Assembly (NCBI RefSeq): GCF_020731285.1 | Contig: NZ_JAJFOW010000037.1 | Location: forward strand, 1-64,000 | DNA length: 64,000 nucleotides | Direction: 5' to 3' | Source of the DNA: Cohnella baijiui | GTDB taxonomy: Bacteria; Bacillota; Bacilli; Paenibacillales; Paenibacillaceae | Shown here: in pieces, positions 17,677 to 26,212 of the stretch | Layout: each line of letters begins with the position of its first letter | How positions within the stretch are numbered: position 1 is the first letter of the stretch | Position numbers and translations under genes: made by a program | The notes under the pieces: generated by a model | Databases searched by the model: none | Told to the model about the DNA's origin: nothing | Seen by the model: only the letters and a program-made list of their open reading frames with translations

Positions 17677-17859
17677 TAGCGGATCTCAGAGACGTTATTT
17701 CATTAAATATTGAAAACATTCGATTCTAACGGACCGTAGAGACGTTATTTCATTCCGAAAGCGCGGATTTCGCCTCTATGCCCCCATATAAGACCGTATA
17801 GATCCGTTAAAATCTTCATCAGCGCTTTGGACGCAAAATAGCGGCTCCTGAATCCGTTA
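17677..17859. repeat. 183-bp symmetrical intergenic repeat element, copy 2
   Basis: Forward units start at 17677 (TAGCGGATCTCAGAGACG) and 17727 (TAACGGACCGTAGAGACG). Reverse units start at 17809 and 17859 (both TAACGGAT). Same-strand units are 50 nt apart, and all four offsets equal those of the element at 6376-6558. The 17-mer AGAGACGTTATTTCATT is perfectly repeated at 17688 and 17738. A central palindrome CGAAA-gcgcgga-TTTCG lies at 17756-17772. The rest of the 17504-17980 gap shows no gene. Confidence 0.82.
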
Positions 17860-17928
17860 GCGCTTGCGCCATTCGAATTCCGAATCCCCTATTCCGGATA
17901 AAGTCCCGTTGGCGGAATGGCCGTATGC

Positions 17929-17962
17929 AAAAAAAAGCCGCGGACAGCGAGCTGTCCGCGGC
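17929..17962 (-). terminator. Intrinsic terminator of the NHL/stalk protein gene
   Basis: On the minus strand GCCGCGGACAG-CTCG-CTGTCCGCGGC is followed by a run of T (plus-strand A run 17929-17936). It ends the CHASE2/FecR/NHL gene run. Confidence 0.92.
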
Positions 17963-17980
17963 GGTTTATGATGGCTTCAA

Positions 17981-19564
17981 TCAAAACGTCGGGGTGCGAA
18001 TGACGACCGTCCCGACCGCTCCGTCCCATTGAATGTCGAGATTCGCCTCCGCGGCGAAGAAGCGGACGGGTACGTACAAGCTGCCGTTCCGGACGACCGG
18101 CGCGCCGTTCAGAACCAGCTCGCTCGACGCGCCGTTCATTTGCTTAACGACTTTCTTTTGCCCGCCGGCGATGCCGTATACGACCCCGCCTTTGGCCAGC
18201 TTGGCCGTCTTCGCACGGCTGTCGAAGCTCACCTCGTAGCCGAGCGCTTGGCCGACGCTGCGCAGCGGCAGCAGGACCGCTCCTTGCTCCAGCAAGGCGG
18301 GAGACTCGGTCTTGAGCAGGACGCCGTTCAACAGCGTCTTCACTTTGCCGTCTTTGGTTACGGTATTCGACCCGCTGTACTTGGCCAAGATCCGAACCTT
18401 TTGCCCGTTCTCGTCCGCGATGGCGAGGCGGCCGTCCGAGAGGACGGCGACGTCCGTCGGGTGATTGAACATAGCTGCGGTTAGGACGCCGTCAGCTGCG
18501 CCGTACTCGCCGCCTTCGCCCGCGAGCGTCGTGACCTTGCCGTCCTTGAGCAGCCGAACCGCGTGGTTCAGACCGTCCGCGATGACGAGCGTGCCGTCCG
18601 GTGCGACCGCGAGACCTTCGGGCGCGTGGAACCTTGCGTCGGCGGCCAGGCCGTCCGCATAGTCGCCGGCCGCATAGAGGCTGCTGCCTGCCGCATAGGT
18701 AGGCGTGCCTCCCGCCACCGTCGTCACCGTCCCGGCGGCGAAGTCGATATAGCGGATGTTTTGGTTGCCGCGATCGCTGACGTACAGATTGCCTTTCGGG
18801 TCGAGGGCGAGACCGCTCGGTTCATTGAACTTCGCGGAGGCGATCGGGCCGTCCGCGAAGTCTCCGGCCGACTCCACCGCGCCCGGGACAACCTGCACGA
18901 CGCGGGTAGAAGCCGCGTTCAGAGTCGTGACCGTACCGTCGGGCGCGACTTTGCGGATGAGGTGATTCAACGTGTCCGCGACGTACACGTTGCCGCGGTC
19001 GTCCACCGCTACGTCGGAAGGCGCGTTAAATGTCGCCTTGGCGCCTTGTCCGTCGTCGCTCCCGAGCAGCCCGTTGCCGGCCAGCGTCGTCACGGTTCCG
19101 TCCTGGGCGACTTTGCGGATCGCATGGTTGCCGGAATCGGCAACGAAGGCGTTGCTTTGCCGGTCGACGGCGACGCCCTTCGGCGAATCGAACGCCGCTT
19201 GCGGAGCCTTGTCGTCGTGATATGCACCGAGCGGCAGCCCGGATTCGTCACCGCCGATGGAGAGGCCGCTGTAAGTCGCGAGCTGGTCCCGCGTCAGCGT
19301 CCGGATCAGGTGATTGCCGCGATCGGCGACGAGCAGCTTGCCGTCCGGCAGCTGCGCGATGCTGTACGGATAAAAGAGCGAAGCCTCGGCTGGCTTGCCG
19401 TCCTTAGCACCCGGCTCCGCCTGTCCGGCCCACGTGCGCACTTCGTACAGCTTGCCCGACTGGGTCCAGCCGATGTCGGCTGCGGCCGACGCCGCAGCCG
19501 GCCCGGACACGGCAAGGGCGAGTCCCAGCGCCGCCGCGAGGACTTTGCGAGAAGGAAGTTTCAT
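17981..19564 (-). CDS. Secreted NHL beta-propeller protein with copper-amine-oxidase-type stalk domain
   Basis: 527 aa. Signal peptide: VLAAALGLALAVSGPAAASA. Residues 60-400 hold about six NHL repeats (e.g. PYSIAQLPDGKLLVADRGNH, PSDVAVDDRGNVYVADTLNH), forming a propeller. The C-terminal ~120 residues are a stalk domain (LLPLRSVGQALGYEVSFD, LYVPVRFFAAEANLDIQWDG) common in Paenibacillaceae surface proteins. ATG 19564 is preferred to the ATG 6 nt upstream because AAGGAG is then 7 nt away. It lies 27 nt after the FecR gene stop and before a terminator, so it is the last gene of the module. Probably a wall or surface protein that binds a ligand. Confidence 0.85.
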   Translation of the reverse strand: MKLPSRKVLAAALGLALAVSGPAAASAAADIGWTQSGKLYEVRTWAGQAEPGAKDGKPAEASLFYPYSIAQLPDGKLLVADRGNHLIRTLTRDQLATYSGLSIGGDESGLPLGAYHDDKAPQAAFDSPKGVAVDRQSNAFVADSGNHAIRKVAQDGTVTTLAGNGLLGSDDGQGAKATFNAPSDVAVDDRGNVYVADTLNHLIRKVAPDGTVTTLNAASTRVVQVVPGAVESAGDFADGPIASAKFNEPSGLALDPKGNLYVSDRGNQNIRYIDFAAGTVTTVAGGTPTYAAGSSLYAAGDYADGLAADARFHAPEGLAVAPDGTLVIADGLNHAVRLLKDGKVTTLAGEGGEYGAADGVLTAAMFNHPTDVAVLSDGRLAIADENGQKVRILAKYSGSNTVTKDGKVKTLLNGVLLKTESPALLEQGAVLLPLRSVGQALGYEVSFDSRAKTAKLAKGGVVYGIAGGQKKVVKQMNGASSELVLNGAPVVRNGSLYVPVRFFAAEANLDIQWDGAVGTVVIRTPTF

Positions 19565-19591
19565 ATGCATGCTCCTTTGTTGGCCAAAATC

Positions 19592-22282
19592 TTAAGAAAG
19601 ACTCTCAATGGTAATAATGAATCTGTTCAGGACGCCTTGAATCGTGAGGTCAAACTCATAGGAAGTAAAAGGCCCCTCCTCTACCCTTTTCAGTTCGCTA
19701 ACGGGGAAAGTAAAGGTCGGGTAAACTGAATTAAAAGTATAGCGTTTTTCACCGCTAATATAGAGCTCTACTTCCTGCCCCGAATTCACTTCGAATTCTA
19801 TGGAAGATTCAAACTCTAGGCTATACAATAATGCTCGATAGACGGGTTGTTCGCCTTCAACAGGTTTTTTGTTCCACACCAAACGATCGCCGTTCGGATC
19901 CTTCACCTGAAACGCGTTCAGTCCATCTGGCAAATCCTTGTAAAGGTGGATCCGGATCACGAAGGGTCCCATATCGGCAAACAAAACTTGATCAGGACCT
20001 TCCATTAACGGAATGCGGATCAGCCCATCGGTACTCGGCAAATAGGTGTTCTCCCCGTTAGCCAAAACGGATAGGGGAACGAGCCCCATCTCGTTAGGTG
20101 CAAATACAATCTCCTCGGTTGCCGGAGAGACATCGGCCGAGAAATTCATTTCTTCAGCATCTTCCAAATTCACGCGAGCGGGGGTCCCACTGCCGTCTCT
20201 CAACTCAAACAGCAAGCTTTCGGGTATTCCATTCATCCAGAACATCTGCTGCGGCTGGCCGATCATGCGGCCTTCCGCATCCTTCAAAGTTAAGGTAAAC
20301 GAGGTCGCCTGGTTGGCCGCCAGCGAATCAAAGATTTCTCCAAAGAAGATTCGATAATCCTCCCCATCGAAACGCGACAGATCCGCTCCCACGCCATCCA
20401 CACCAACGTGGATGGATTCGACATTTTCCTCCACTTGGATCTGGAGTGCCAGTCTTTCCGTGTCCGTAGACCTGGTCCCGGCAGCATATTTGTTGCTGGC
20501 GATATTGTACCAATCAAACCAATGTTCGTCTTGGTCCATGGCAGACCAAGATATGATGCCCTCCGGCGTGTCCGCCCTCTCGACGTATAACGTAGATACC
20601 GACTCGTCATTGCCGGGCTCTTCGTCGGACGTCCAAATGGAAATCACGTTATCGGCTTCGGAGCCTGAACGCAGCGGAATCCTAAATTCCCCGTCCGCAT
20701 TCGGCGTATACGAAATGTCGTTCGACCAGATTTTCTTAATCGGCAAATCTGCGGAGATGTTGCCCGTGATCGTGAGATCGGCGTTGTTGGCGCTGACTTT
20801 CATTTCGTAGACGTGTTGGTCCGGCGCAAACGCCAATTGCAACGGCTCGCCTTTCGCGTCCGCATACTTCACGCCGTAGAAAGGCGCCGGCGTCGGCGAC
20901 GGAGAGGTCGTCGGCGTTGCGCTAGGCGTCGGAGAAGGAGAAGCCGTCGGTGTCGGCGTAGCCGTAGGTGCAGGCGTCGGCGTCGGCGAACCGCCGGAAC
21001 CTCCCGATCCTCCCGGCGATACCGGCGTAGGCGTAGGTGCGGGCGTCGCGACCGGCGGTAGCCCGAGGGCGGCGCGGTTCTGCTCGAACGCTTGGCGTTC
21101 GGCATCGGTCATCCCTTTCAAATAGGCGTCCAGCGCCTGCTGATCGAGGACCATCTGCCTGTTCCGGTTCTGCTGCGTGAGCCGGGTTTTCTCCTCTTGA
21201 ATTTTCTTCAGCATATCCAGCATCTTTTTTTGAAGCTCTTGCATCTGCTTCATCTGTTCTTCCTTGAGCTGCGCCTCGTATTCGGCCTGGGCATTCTTGG
21301 CCGATGCCGATTGGGAAGGGTCGGTCCCCGCGGCGGGATCCAGCGGTTTGACGTTGCCGAGATCCAGTTTTTTCATGAGATCCGTCATTTTACTGTTGGC
21401 TTCGTCGATCGCTTTTTGAATGTCGCTTGAGATCGACTTGTTTTGCTCGATCGCTTTTTGGGCGAGATTGCCGACGAGCTGTTCCAGGTTTTGCTGTACG
21501 GGGCTCAAGTCGGATGGAATTTGGAAGGAGGACGTAGGCTGCAGGAGCCCATTCCCGTTTTGAAGCCGTTGAATGAACGCCTCGTTTTCCTGATTGATCT
21601 CCGGCGCCTGCTTGATGATAGCCTGGACCAGTTCGCTTGAAGCCGACTGAACAAACGCGTTCAGATCCGCGAAGGCGATCTTTGCCTCCGGCTGACGATC
21701 CGACGGATTCAGCTGAATCTGCTGCGTCGGATATACGGGGACGGTTGCCGGCGCGGACGGCAGCCCGGTCTGCACGATTCCGGACAGGACGAGCAGGGTC
21801 GTCGTCCCGGTCTTCGGGTCGACGACGACGGCGAAGTTCGTGCCTCTTACGCCCATGCTGGCCGTCGGCGTCTCCAATTGAAACGCGTCCTCCGCGGATT
21901 TGATCGACTTGACGTGGGACCAGACGTTTCCTTTCAGGACGCTGACCTTGGTGACGGTTCCTTTTTTGTCCGACACTTTGGCGAACGTCATCGACGTATC
22001 CGCGCCAAGCGTCATCTGGTCGTCTTCCGACGATCCGTTGGCGAACTGCAGCACGGCGGATCCCTTCGGACCGCTCGTGATGATGTCGCCCTGGTTGAGG
22101 CTCATTTTGGCGAAGGCTTTGAACGACTTGCTGCCTCCGGCCTTCTGAACGGACACCTCCCCGGTCAGCGACTTGATGATCGCCACGCGGGAAGAGGCGG
22201 CGAACGTCGGCTCCGCAAGCACCCCCAGGAGCGGGAGCGCCACCAGAAGCGCGGATAACAAACGAATCAGGGCTTTACGCAA
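19592..22282 (-). CDS. Large secreted FecR-domain protein with Pro/Thr linker and beta-sandwich repeats
   Basis: 896 aa. TTG 22282 is chosen because AAGGAGG lies 8 nt upstream and the protein then opens with a signal peptide (LIRLLSALLVALPLLGVL). Residues 35-140 are a FecR domain (GEVSVQKAGGSKSF, LNQGDIITSGPKGSAVLQF, TPTASMGVRGTNFAV). A helical Gln/Lys-rich stretch follows (about 280-390), then a PTPTP-rich linker (about 415-465) and cadherin-like beta-sandwich repeats to the end. It lies between the CHASE2-cyclase gene (62 nt) and the NHL gene (27 nt). The FecR domain may pass an envelope signal to the cyclase; that is inference. Confidence 0.82.
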   Translation of the reverse strand: MRKALIRLLSALLVALPLLGVLAEPTFAASSRVAIIKSLTGEVSVQKAGGSKSFKAFAKMSLNQGDIITSGPKGSAVLQFANGSSEDDQMTLGADTSMTFAKVSDKKGTVTKVSVLKGNVWSHVKSIKSAEDAFQLETPTASMGVRGTNFAVVVDPKTGTTTLLVLSGIVQTGLPSAPATVPVYPTQQIQLNPSDRQPEAKIAFADLNAFVQSASSELVQAIIKQAPEINQENEAFIQRLQNGNGLLQPTSSFQIPSDLSPVQQNLEQLVGNLAQKAIEQNKSISSDIQKAIDEANSKMTDLMKKLDLGNVKPLDPAAGTDPSQSASAKNAQAEYEAQLKEEQMKQMQELQKKMLDMLKKIQEEKTRLTQQNRNRQMVLDQQALDAYLKGMTDAERQAFEQNRAALGLPPVATPAPTPTPVSPGGSGGSGGSPTPTPAPTATPTPTASPSPTPSATPTTSPSPTPAPFYGVKYADAKGEPLQLAFAPDQHVYEMKVSANNADLTITGNISADLPIKKIWSNDISYTPNADGEFRIPLRSGSEADNVISIWTSDEEPGNDESVSTLYVERADTPEGIISWSAMDQDEHWFDWYNIASNKYAAGTRSTDTERLALQIQVEENVESIHVGVDGVGADLSRFDGEDYRIFFGEIFDSLAANQATSFTLTLKDAEGRMIGQPQQMFWMNGIPESLLFELRDGSGTPARVNLEDAEEMNFSADVSPATEEIVFAPNEMGLVPLSVLANGENTYLPSTDGLIRIPLMEGPDQVLFADMGPFVIRIHLYKDLPDGLNAFQVKDPNGDRLVWNKKPVEGEQPVYRALLYSLEFESSIEFEVNSGQEVELYISGEKRYTFNSVYPTFTFPVSELKRVEEGPFTSYEFDLTIQGVLNRFIITIESLS

Positions 22283-22344
22283 CTCGGATTCCTCCTTGAA
22301 ATGAACATGCATGCCATCCTATATGAAAATGAGACCGTCCGGAT

Positions 22345-24183
22345 TTAGTCGGCCGAAGCCGGCCCTAACAGCGTAAACACCCGGATGGCCTGCGACTTGC
22401 CCTTGAACAAACGATCTTCCCCCTCGTCGTAGCGGAAGTTCGTCCGCGTCCGCTCGAAGACGGCCTCGGACACCATGATCTGCCCGGGCTTCGTCTGAGA
22501 CTCGATCCGGGCCGCGATGTTGACGTTGTCTCCGATCGCCGTATAGTCGACCCGCAAATAGGAGCCGATATTGCCGACGACCGCCTGGCCCGTGTGAATG
22601 CCGATGCCGACGTTCACTTCGCAGCCGTAGCGCTCGCGGATCCGTTCCCGAATGTCGACCATGCCTTGCTGAATCTCATAGGCCGTCCGTACCGCCAACC
22701 GTTCGTGGTCCTCTACATCCAGCGGCGCGTTAAACAGGATCATGGCCGCGTCCCCGATGAATTTGTCGATCGTGCCCCGATGCCGGAGCGTCGTCTCGGT
22801 GATCATGTTGAACATCGTGTTCAGCGTATCGACGAGCTCGGGCGGCGTCAGCTTCTCCGAGAGCGGCGTAAAGCCGCGAATATCGAGGAATAGGACCGTG
22901 ATCTGCTTGGCGTCCCCGCCGAGCTTGATGTCGATATCCCGGGCGACGATCTGCCGGACCAGATCCGGGGAAATGTAACGGCCGAACTGGCGGGTGACGA
23001 ATTGCTTTTGCGCGCTTTCGAGATAGGACTTGAGGGAAACGTTAGTCAGATAAGCGAATGTAATGGCCAGGATCGCGTCCGCCACCCGGATTTGCAGTGC
23101 GGATGCCCGATAGAGCTCCATCTGGCCGTAGAGCAGGCCGCCGGCGGCGGCGAGAAACGCGAGAATGGAGATGACGTTTTTGAGGCGCCAAGGCAGGATG
23201 ACAAACAAGGCGAACAGCAGCAGCTCGCCGAGGAGAAGGGTCCATGCCGGCGGATAAGAGACGCTGCTGCCGTTCAGCAGCTGGTTGACGATATTGGCAT
23301 GGACATATACGAGCTGCATCTTCTTCTCGATCGGGGTCGTCCCGCTGTCCTGCCCGGACGCGTCGGACAGCCCGGTCGCGGTGAAGCCGACGAGAACGAC
23401 GGCGTCCTTGAATACGCTCGGATCGATCTCGCCGTTCAGCACGCGGCTGAAGGAGACGGTCGTAATGTCCTCCGTATTCAGATGATAGTCGATCGTGATC
23501 GTGTTTTTGGCGACGGCGCTTCCGGGTTCGAACAGTCCCGCCGGATCGGTCATGCCGTCGTACCGGCTGAGGTCCGCCCCGGCCATTCGGGCCGCCTCGT
23601 AGGCAAGCGACGGCACGACCTGGCCGTCCTGAGTCGCTAGCTTCAGCCAAGTCTGGCGGATGACCCCGTCCGGGCTGACGACACGGTTGATGTTGGCCAG
23701 CTTCGCATGCTCGGCAAACATCGGGAGCGGCACATCCAGCCGATCGACCGATAGCCATTTGTCGGGACGGGCCACGCGCTTGCCGAATACTTCCCCCTCG
23801 GTGACGCCGATGACCGGCAGGATGACGTTGTCGGTAGAGGAGAGCGCATCCGCGAACGCCCGGTCGCTGTCCGGGTCGGATGCGTCGTTGAACAGGATGT
23901 CGAAGGCGATCGCCTTCGGCTTGCCGTCCGGCTGATTCAGCATGTCGAGGAACGGCGCGTAGACGGCGCGGTCCCACGGAAATCGGCCCAGCTCGGCCAG
24001 GGAATCGTTGTCGATCGCAACGACGACGATATCCTTCGGCAGATGCGTCGCGGCCTGCCGCATATTGGCGTCGAACAGCAGCGCGTCCAGGCGCCGCAGC
24101 CACCGTTCCTGATCGACGAAGAAGACGGCAAGCAGGAGCACGACGTTCATCGCGATCGCAATCCGTTTGATTCTCTCTCTCAA
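22345..24183 (-). CDS. CHASE2-domain class III adenylate/guanylate cyclase
   Basis: 612 aa. An N-terminal membrane helix is followed by an extracellular CHASE2 domain (about 35-310; VVVAIDNDSLAELGRFPWDR, KAIAFDILFND), three membrane helices (about 320-390) and the cyclase domain (about 420-610). Catalytic features: FLDIRGFTPLSEKL (metal Asp), TIDKFIGDAAMILF (Lys and second metal Asp) and DYTAIGDNVNIAARIES (Asp/Thr pocket, Asn, Arg). The Lys plus Asp/Thr pair favours ATP as substrate. TTG 24183 is preferred because AGGTGGGG is 6 nt upstream; the GTG at 24195 has no ribosome site. It heads the FecR/NHL run. Confidence 0.87.
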   Translation of the reverse strand: MRERIKRIAIAMNVVLLLAVFFVDQERWLRRLDALLFDANMRQAATHLPKDIVVVAIDNDSLAELGRFPWDRAVYAPFLDMLNQPDGKPKAIAFDILFNDASDPDSDRAFADALSSTDNVILPVIGVTEGEVFGKRVARPDKWLSVDRLDVPLPMFAEHAKLANINRVVSPDGVIRQTWLKLATQDGQVVPSLAYEAARMAGADLSRYDGMTDPAGLFEPGSAVAKNTITIDYHLNTEDITTVSFSRVLNGEIDPSVFKDAVVLVGFTATGLSDASGQDSGTTPIEKKMQLVYVHANIVNQLLNGSSVSYPPAWTLLLGELLLFALFVILPWRLKNVISILAFLAAAGGLLYGQMELYRASALQIRVADAILAITFAYLTNVSLKSYLESAQKQFVTRQFGRYISPDLVRQIVARDIDIKLGGDAKQITVLFLDIRGFTPLSEKLTPPELVDTLNTMFNMITETTLRHRGTIDKFIGDAAMILFNAPLDVEDHERLAVRTAYEIQQGMVDIRERIRERYGCEVNVGIGIHTGQAVVGNIGSYLRVDYTAIGDNVNIAARIESQTKPGQIMVSEAVFERTRTNFRYDEGEDRLFKGKSQAIRVFTLLGPASAD

Positions 24184-24195
24184 CTCGGACCCCAC

Positions 24196-24361
24196 CTATG
24201 TAAATCTTGGCATTGTTTTTAGTATAATGGAAGTCCTAGCGGCTGTGTTGGATTTTGTCAAAAAATATAGGACTCTCTGCATCGGTTTTTGGACCGATAC
24301 AACCGGTCGGCGGACCCACCTGACAGGCGCGATAGCAGAAGGTAACGCCGTACATAAGCGC
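24196..24361. other. Short intergenic region, no gene recognised
   Basis: 166 bp between the cyclase gene start and the ferredoxin terminator. It contains the inverted repeat ATCGG-N8-CCGAT (24278-24295) and TTGACA on the minus strand near 24260. No RNA family was recognised. Confidence 0.4.
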
Positions 24362-24397
24362 AAAAAAACCCTCCCGGGCCGTCGCGCCCGGAAAGGG
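24362..24397 (-). terminator. Intrinsic terminator of the ferredoxin gene
   Basis: Minus strand: ACCCTtTCCGGGC pairs with GCCCGGgAGGGT, followed by seven T (plus-strand A run 24362-24368). It sits 14 nt after the stop codon. Confidence 0.9.
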
Positions 24398-24411
24398 TGG
24401 AATGTCGTTTC

Positions 24412-24648
24412 TTACATATTGAACGGGGAATCCGCGATCTTGATGGAGTCCGTCGGGCAGCCGTCGGATGCGTCCTGGAGATCGTCGTACAGATCCTCCG
24501 GGATCTCGGTATTGCCATGGTTGCCGTCGTTGGCGTAGATGACTTCCGCGAGACCCTCGTCGTCGTAGTCGTAGATGTCGGGAGCCGTCGCGCCGCAGGC
24601 GCCGCAAGCGATGCAGGTGTCTTTATCAACATAAGTGAACTTAGCCAT
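24412..24648 (-). CDS. fer: 4Fe-4S ferredoxin (Fer type)
   Basis: 78 aa. CIACGACG places Cys 12, 15 and 18, and the fourth ligand is Cys 64 in DGCPTDSI, so it holds one [4Fe-4S] cluster, as in B. subtilis Fer. The middle is strongly acidic (DIYDYDDEG, PEDLYDDLQDASDG), usual for electron-transfer docking. ATG 24648 is chosen over an upstream ATG because the family starts there (MAKFTYVDKD) and AGGAGG lies 10 nt before it. A single gene with its own terminator. Confidence 0.92.
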   Translation of the reverse strand: MAKFTYVDKDTCIACGACGATAPDIYDYDDEGLAEVIYANDGNHGNTEIPEDLYDDLQDASDGCPTDSIKIADSPFNM

Positions 24649-24767
24649 GGAAAATAAACCTCCTATATGATTCAATCTCGCTATATATTACGCGAAACTA
24701 GGGCCTCTGATGTCCAATATAATACAAAAGGGGTCGGAGATCAAACGAATTTGCAGATGGAAACGTT

Positions 24768-26048
24768 CTAATCGGCGTCCGAATCGTCCGAGCTACTTCC
24801 CCTCAAAAAGTCCTTCTGGAGCGACGTCCCGCGGGTACGGGTGTTGCGGATCAGGGCGGACGGATCGTCGGTGAGCATGCCCGCCGTGAGAACGGCGCTC
24901 TCTCCGAATTTGTCCCGCAGACGGTCCATGACGCTGGTGAGCTCGGCCTTGCGGGGAGCGGCTTCGTAGGCGAACAGATCCAGCTGGACGGCCGTCTCCG
25001 TTCTCGGCGACAGCCCCTGCAGCGTAATGCCGAGCAGCCGGACGGGCGAGCCCGTCCGCCAGTGGCGGTCCATCAGGCGGCATGCCTCCCTGTGCACATC
25101 CTCCATCGTATCCGTCGGAATGTCCATTGTAAACGAACGAGTGATCGTCTTCATGTCGGGGTCCCGGATCGTGATCTGGACCGTGTGGCACATCATCTGC
25201 TGTCTGCGCAGTCGTCGGGTCGTCTGGTCCGCCAAATTCAACAGCACCCGTCGGTACTCGTCTTGCGTCGTCAGATCGGCGGGCAGCGTCGTCGTGTGGC
25301 CGATCGACTTGGCTGCGTCGGCGATCGGTTCGACCGGCGCGTCGTCCAAGCCATGCGCCGCACGCTTCATCCAGGCGCCGTACACGCCGAATTTGTCGGT
25401 CAGCAGTCGTTCGTCCGCCGCAGCCAGCTCCCCGATCGTCCGGATGTTCATCCTGATTAGCTTTTCCGCGGTTTTGCGTCCGATCCCATACAATGTTTGG
25501 CACGGCTTGCCCCAGAGCAGCTGCGGCACCTCCCGCCTGCGAAGAACGGTCACGGCGTCGGGCTTGCGCATATCGGAAGCCATCTTGGCAAGCAGCTTGT
25601 TCGGAGCGACGCCGATGGAGCACGGCAAGCCGAGCTCCTCCTTCACGCGTCGGCGGATCGTTTCCGCGATTTCGACCGGCGTGCCGAACTGGCCGCTGCC
25701 GGTCACATCGAGAAAGCATTCGTCGATCGACACCGCCTCCACCTGCGGCGTGTAATTGCCGGCGATCCGCATGAATCCTTTGGAGTACCGGCGATACAGA
25801 TGGAAGTCCGGGGAGATCAGAATCAGCTCCGGACAAGCGCGTGTCGCCTCCCGTACGGTCATCCCCGTACGAACGCCGCGGGCACGCGCTTCGTAAGAAC
25901 TCGTCACGACGATGCCCTTGCGCAGCTCGACGCTGCCGGCGACGGCCGTAGCCTTGCCGCTGTACAGCTCCGGCTGCTCGGCGGCGTGGACGGAGCAGTA
26001 GAAGGCGTTCATATCGATATGCAGGATGTACCTTCTGTTTCCGCTCAC
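24768..26048 (-). CDS. dinB: DNA polymerase IV (Y family)
   Basis: 426 aa. Catalytic carboxylates are in YILHIDMNAFYCSVHAAE and VEAVSIDECFLD; palm, fingers, thumb (GIGRKTAEKLIRMNIRTIGE) and little-finger domains are complete. AVQLDLFAYE near residue 370 is a beta-clamp-binding motif. GTG 26048 is selected over upstream ATGs because AAGGAGG is 8 nt before it and the family N-terminus follows directly. Error-prone translesion synthesis. A -10 box TATAAT lies at 26098-26103 (minus strand); no LexA-like box was found in this upstream region. Divergent from cimA. Confidence 0.93.
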   Translation of the reverse strand: MSGNRRYILHIDMNAFYCSVHAAEQPELYSGKATAVAGSVELRKGIVVTSSYEARARGVRTGMTVREATRACPELILISPDFHLYRRYSKGFMRIAGNYTPQVEAVSIDECFLDVTGSGQFGTPVEIAETIRRRVKEELGLPCSIGVAPNKLLAKMASDMRKPDAVTVLRRREVPQLLWGKPCQTLYGIGRKTAEKLIRMNIRTIGELAAADERLLTDKFGVYGAWMKRAAHGLDDAPVEPIADAAKSIGHTTTLPADLTTQDEYRRVLLNLADQTTRRLRRQQMMCHTVQITIRDPDMKTITRSFTMDIPTDTMEDVHREACRLMDRHWRTGSPVRLLGITLQGLSPRTETAVQLDLFAYEAAPRKAELTSVMDRLRDKFGESAVLTAGMLTDDPSALIRNTRTRGTSLQKDFLRGSSSDDSDAD

Positions 26049-26155
26049 GGCATGCCCCTCCTTGTCGTCGTCGCCATTTTCCCGGTCCTTTTCTTCTATT
26101 ATATACATTCGGTTCGGGACGTGCATCACGCCTCTACATTTGAACGCGGCCATGC

Positions 26156-26161
26156 TATAAT
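26156..26161 (+). promoter_or_regulatory. Extended -10 promoter element of cimA
   Basis: TGCTATAAT, i.e. TG one base before a perfect TATAAT, 52 nt before the cimA start. No good -35 is seen. No T-box leader fits in the short upstream region, unlike many leucine/isoleucine genes. Confidence 0.55.
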
Positions 26162-26212
26162 AGATTAAATTGTCACCGCAGTGCATTAAAGTTAGGAGGC
26201 ATCACGTATTAC

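Noticed and set aside
20885..21060. Repeat array or CRISPR-like pattern
   Set aside because: It is the coding sequence of the Pro/Thr-rich linker in the FecR protein; the repeats are codon-level, not repeat-spacer units.
24236..24361. Possible structured RNA near GGUGGGUCCGCCGACC
   Set aside because: Some pairing is possible, but no known RNA consensus fits and there is no promoter-terminator pair around it.
26049..26212. LexA box for dinB
   Set aside because: GAACCGAATGTA was considered, but it lacks the GTTY half of the consensus.
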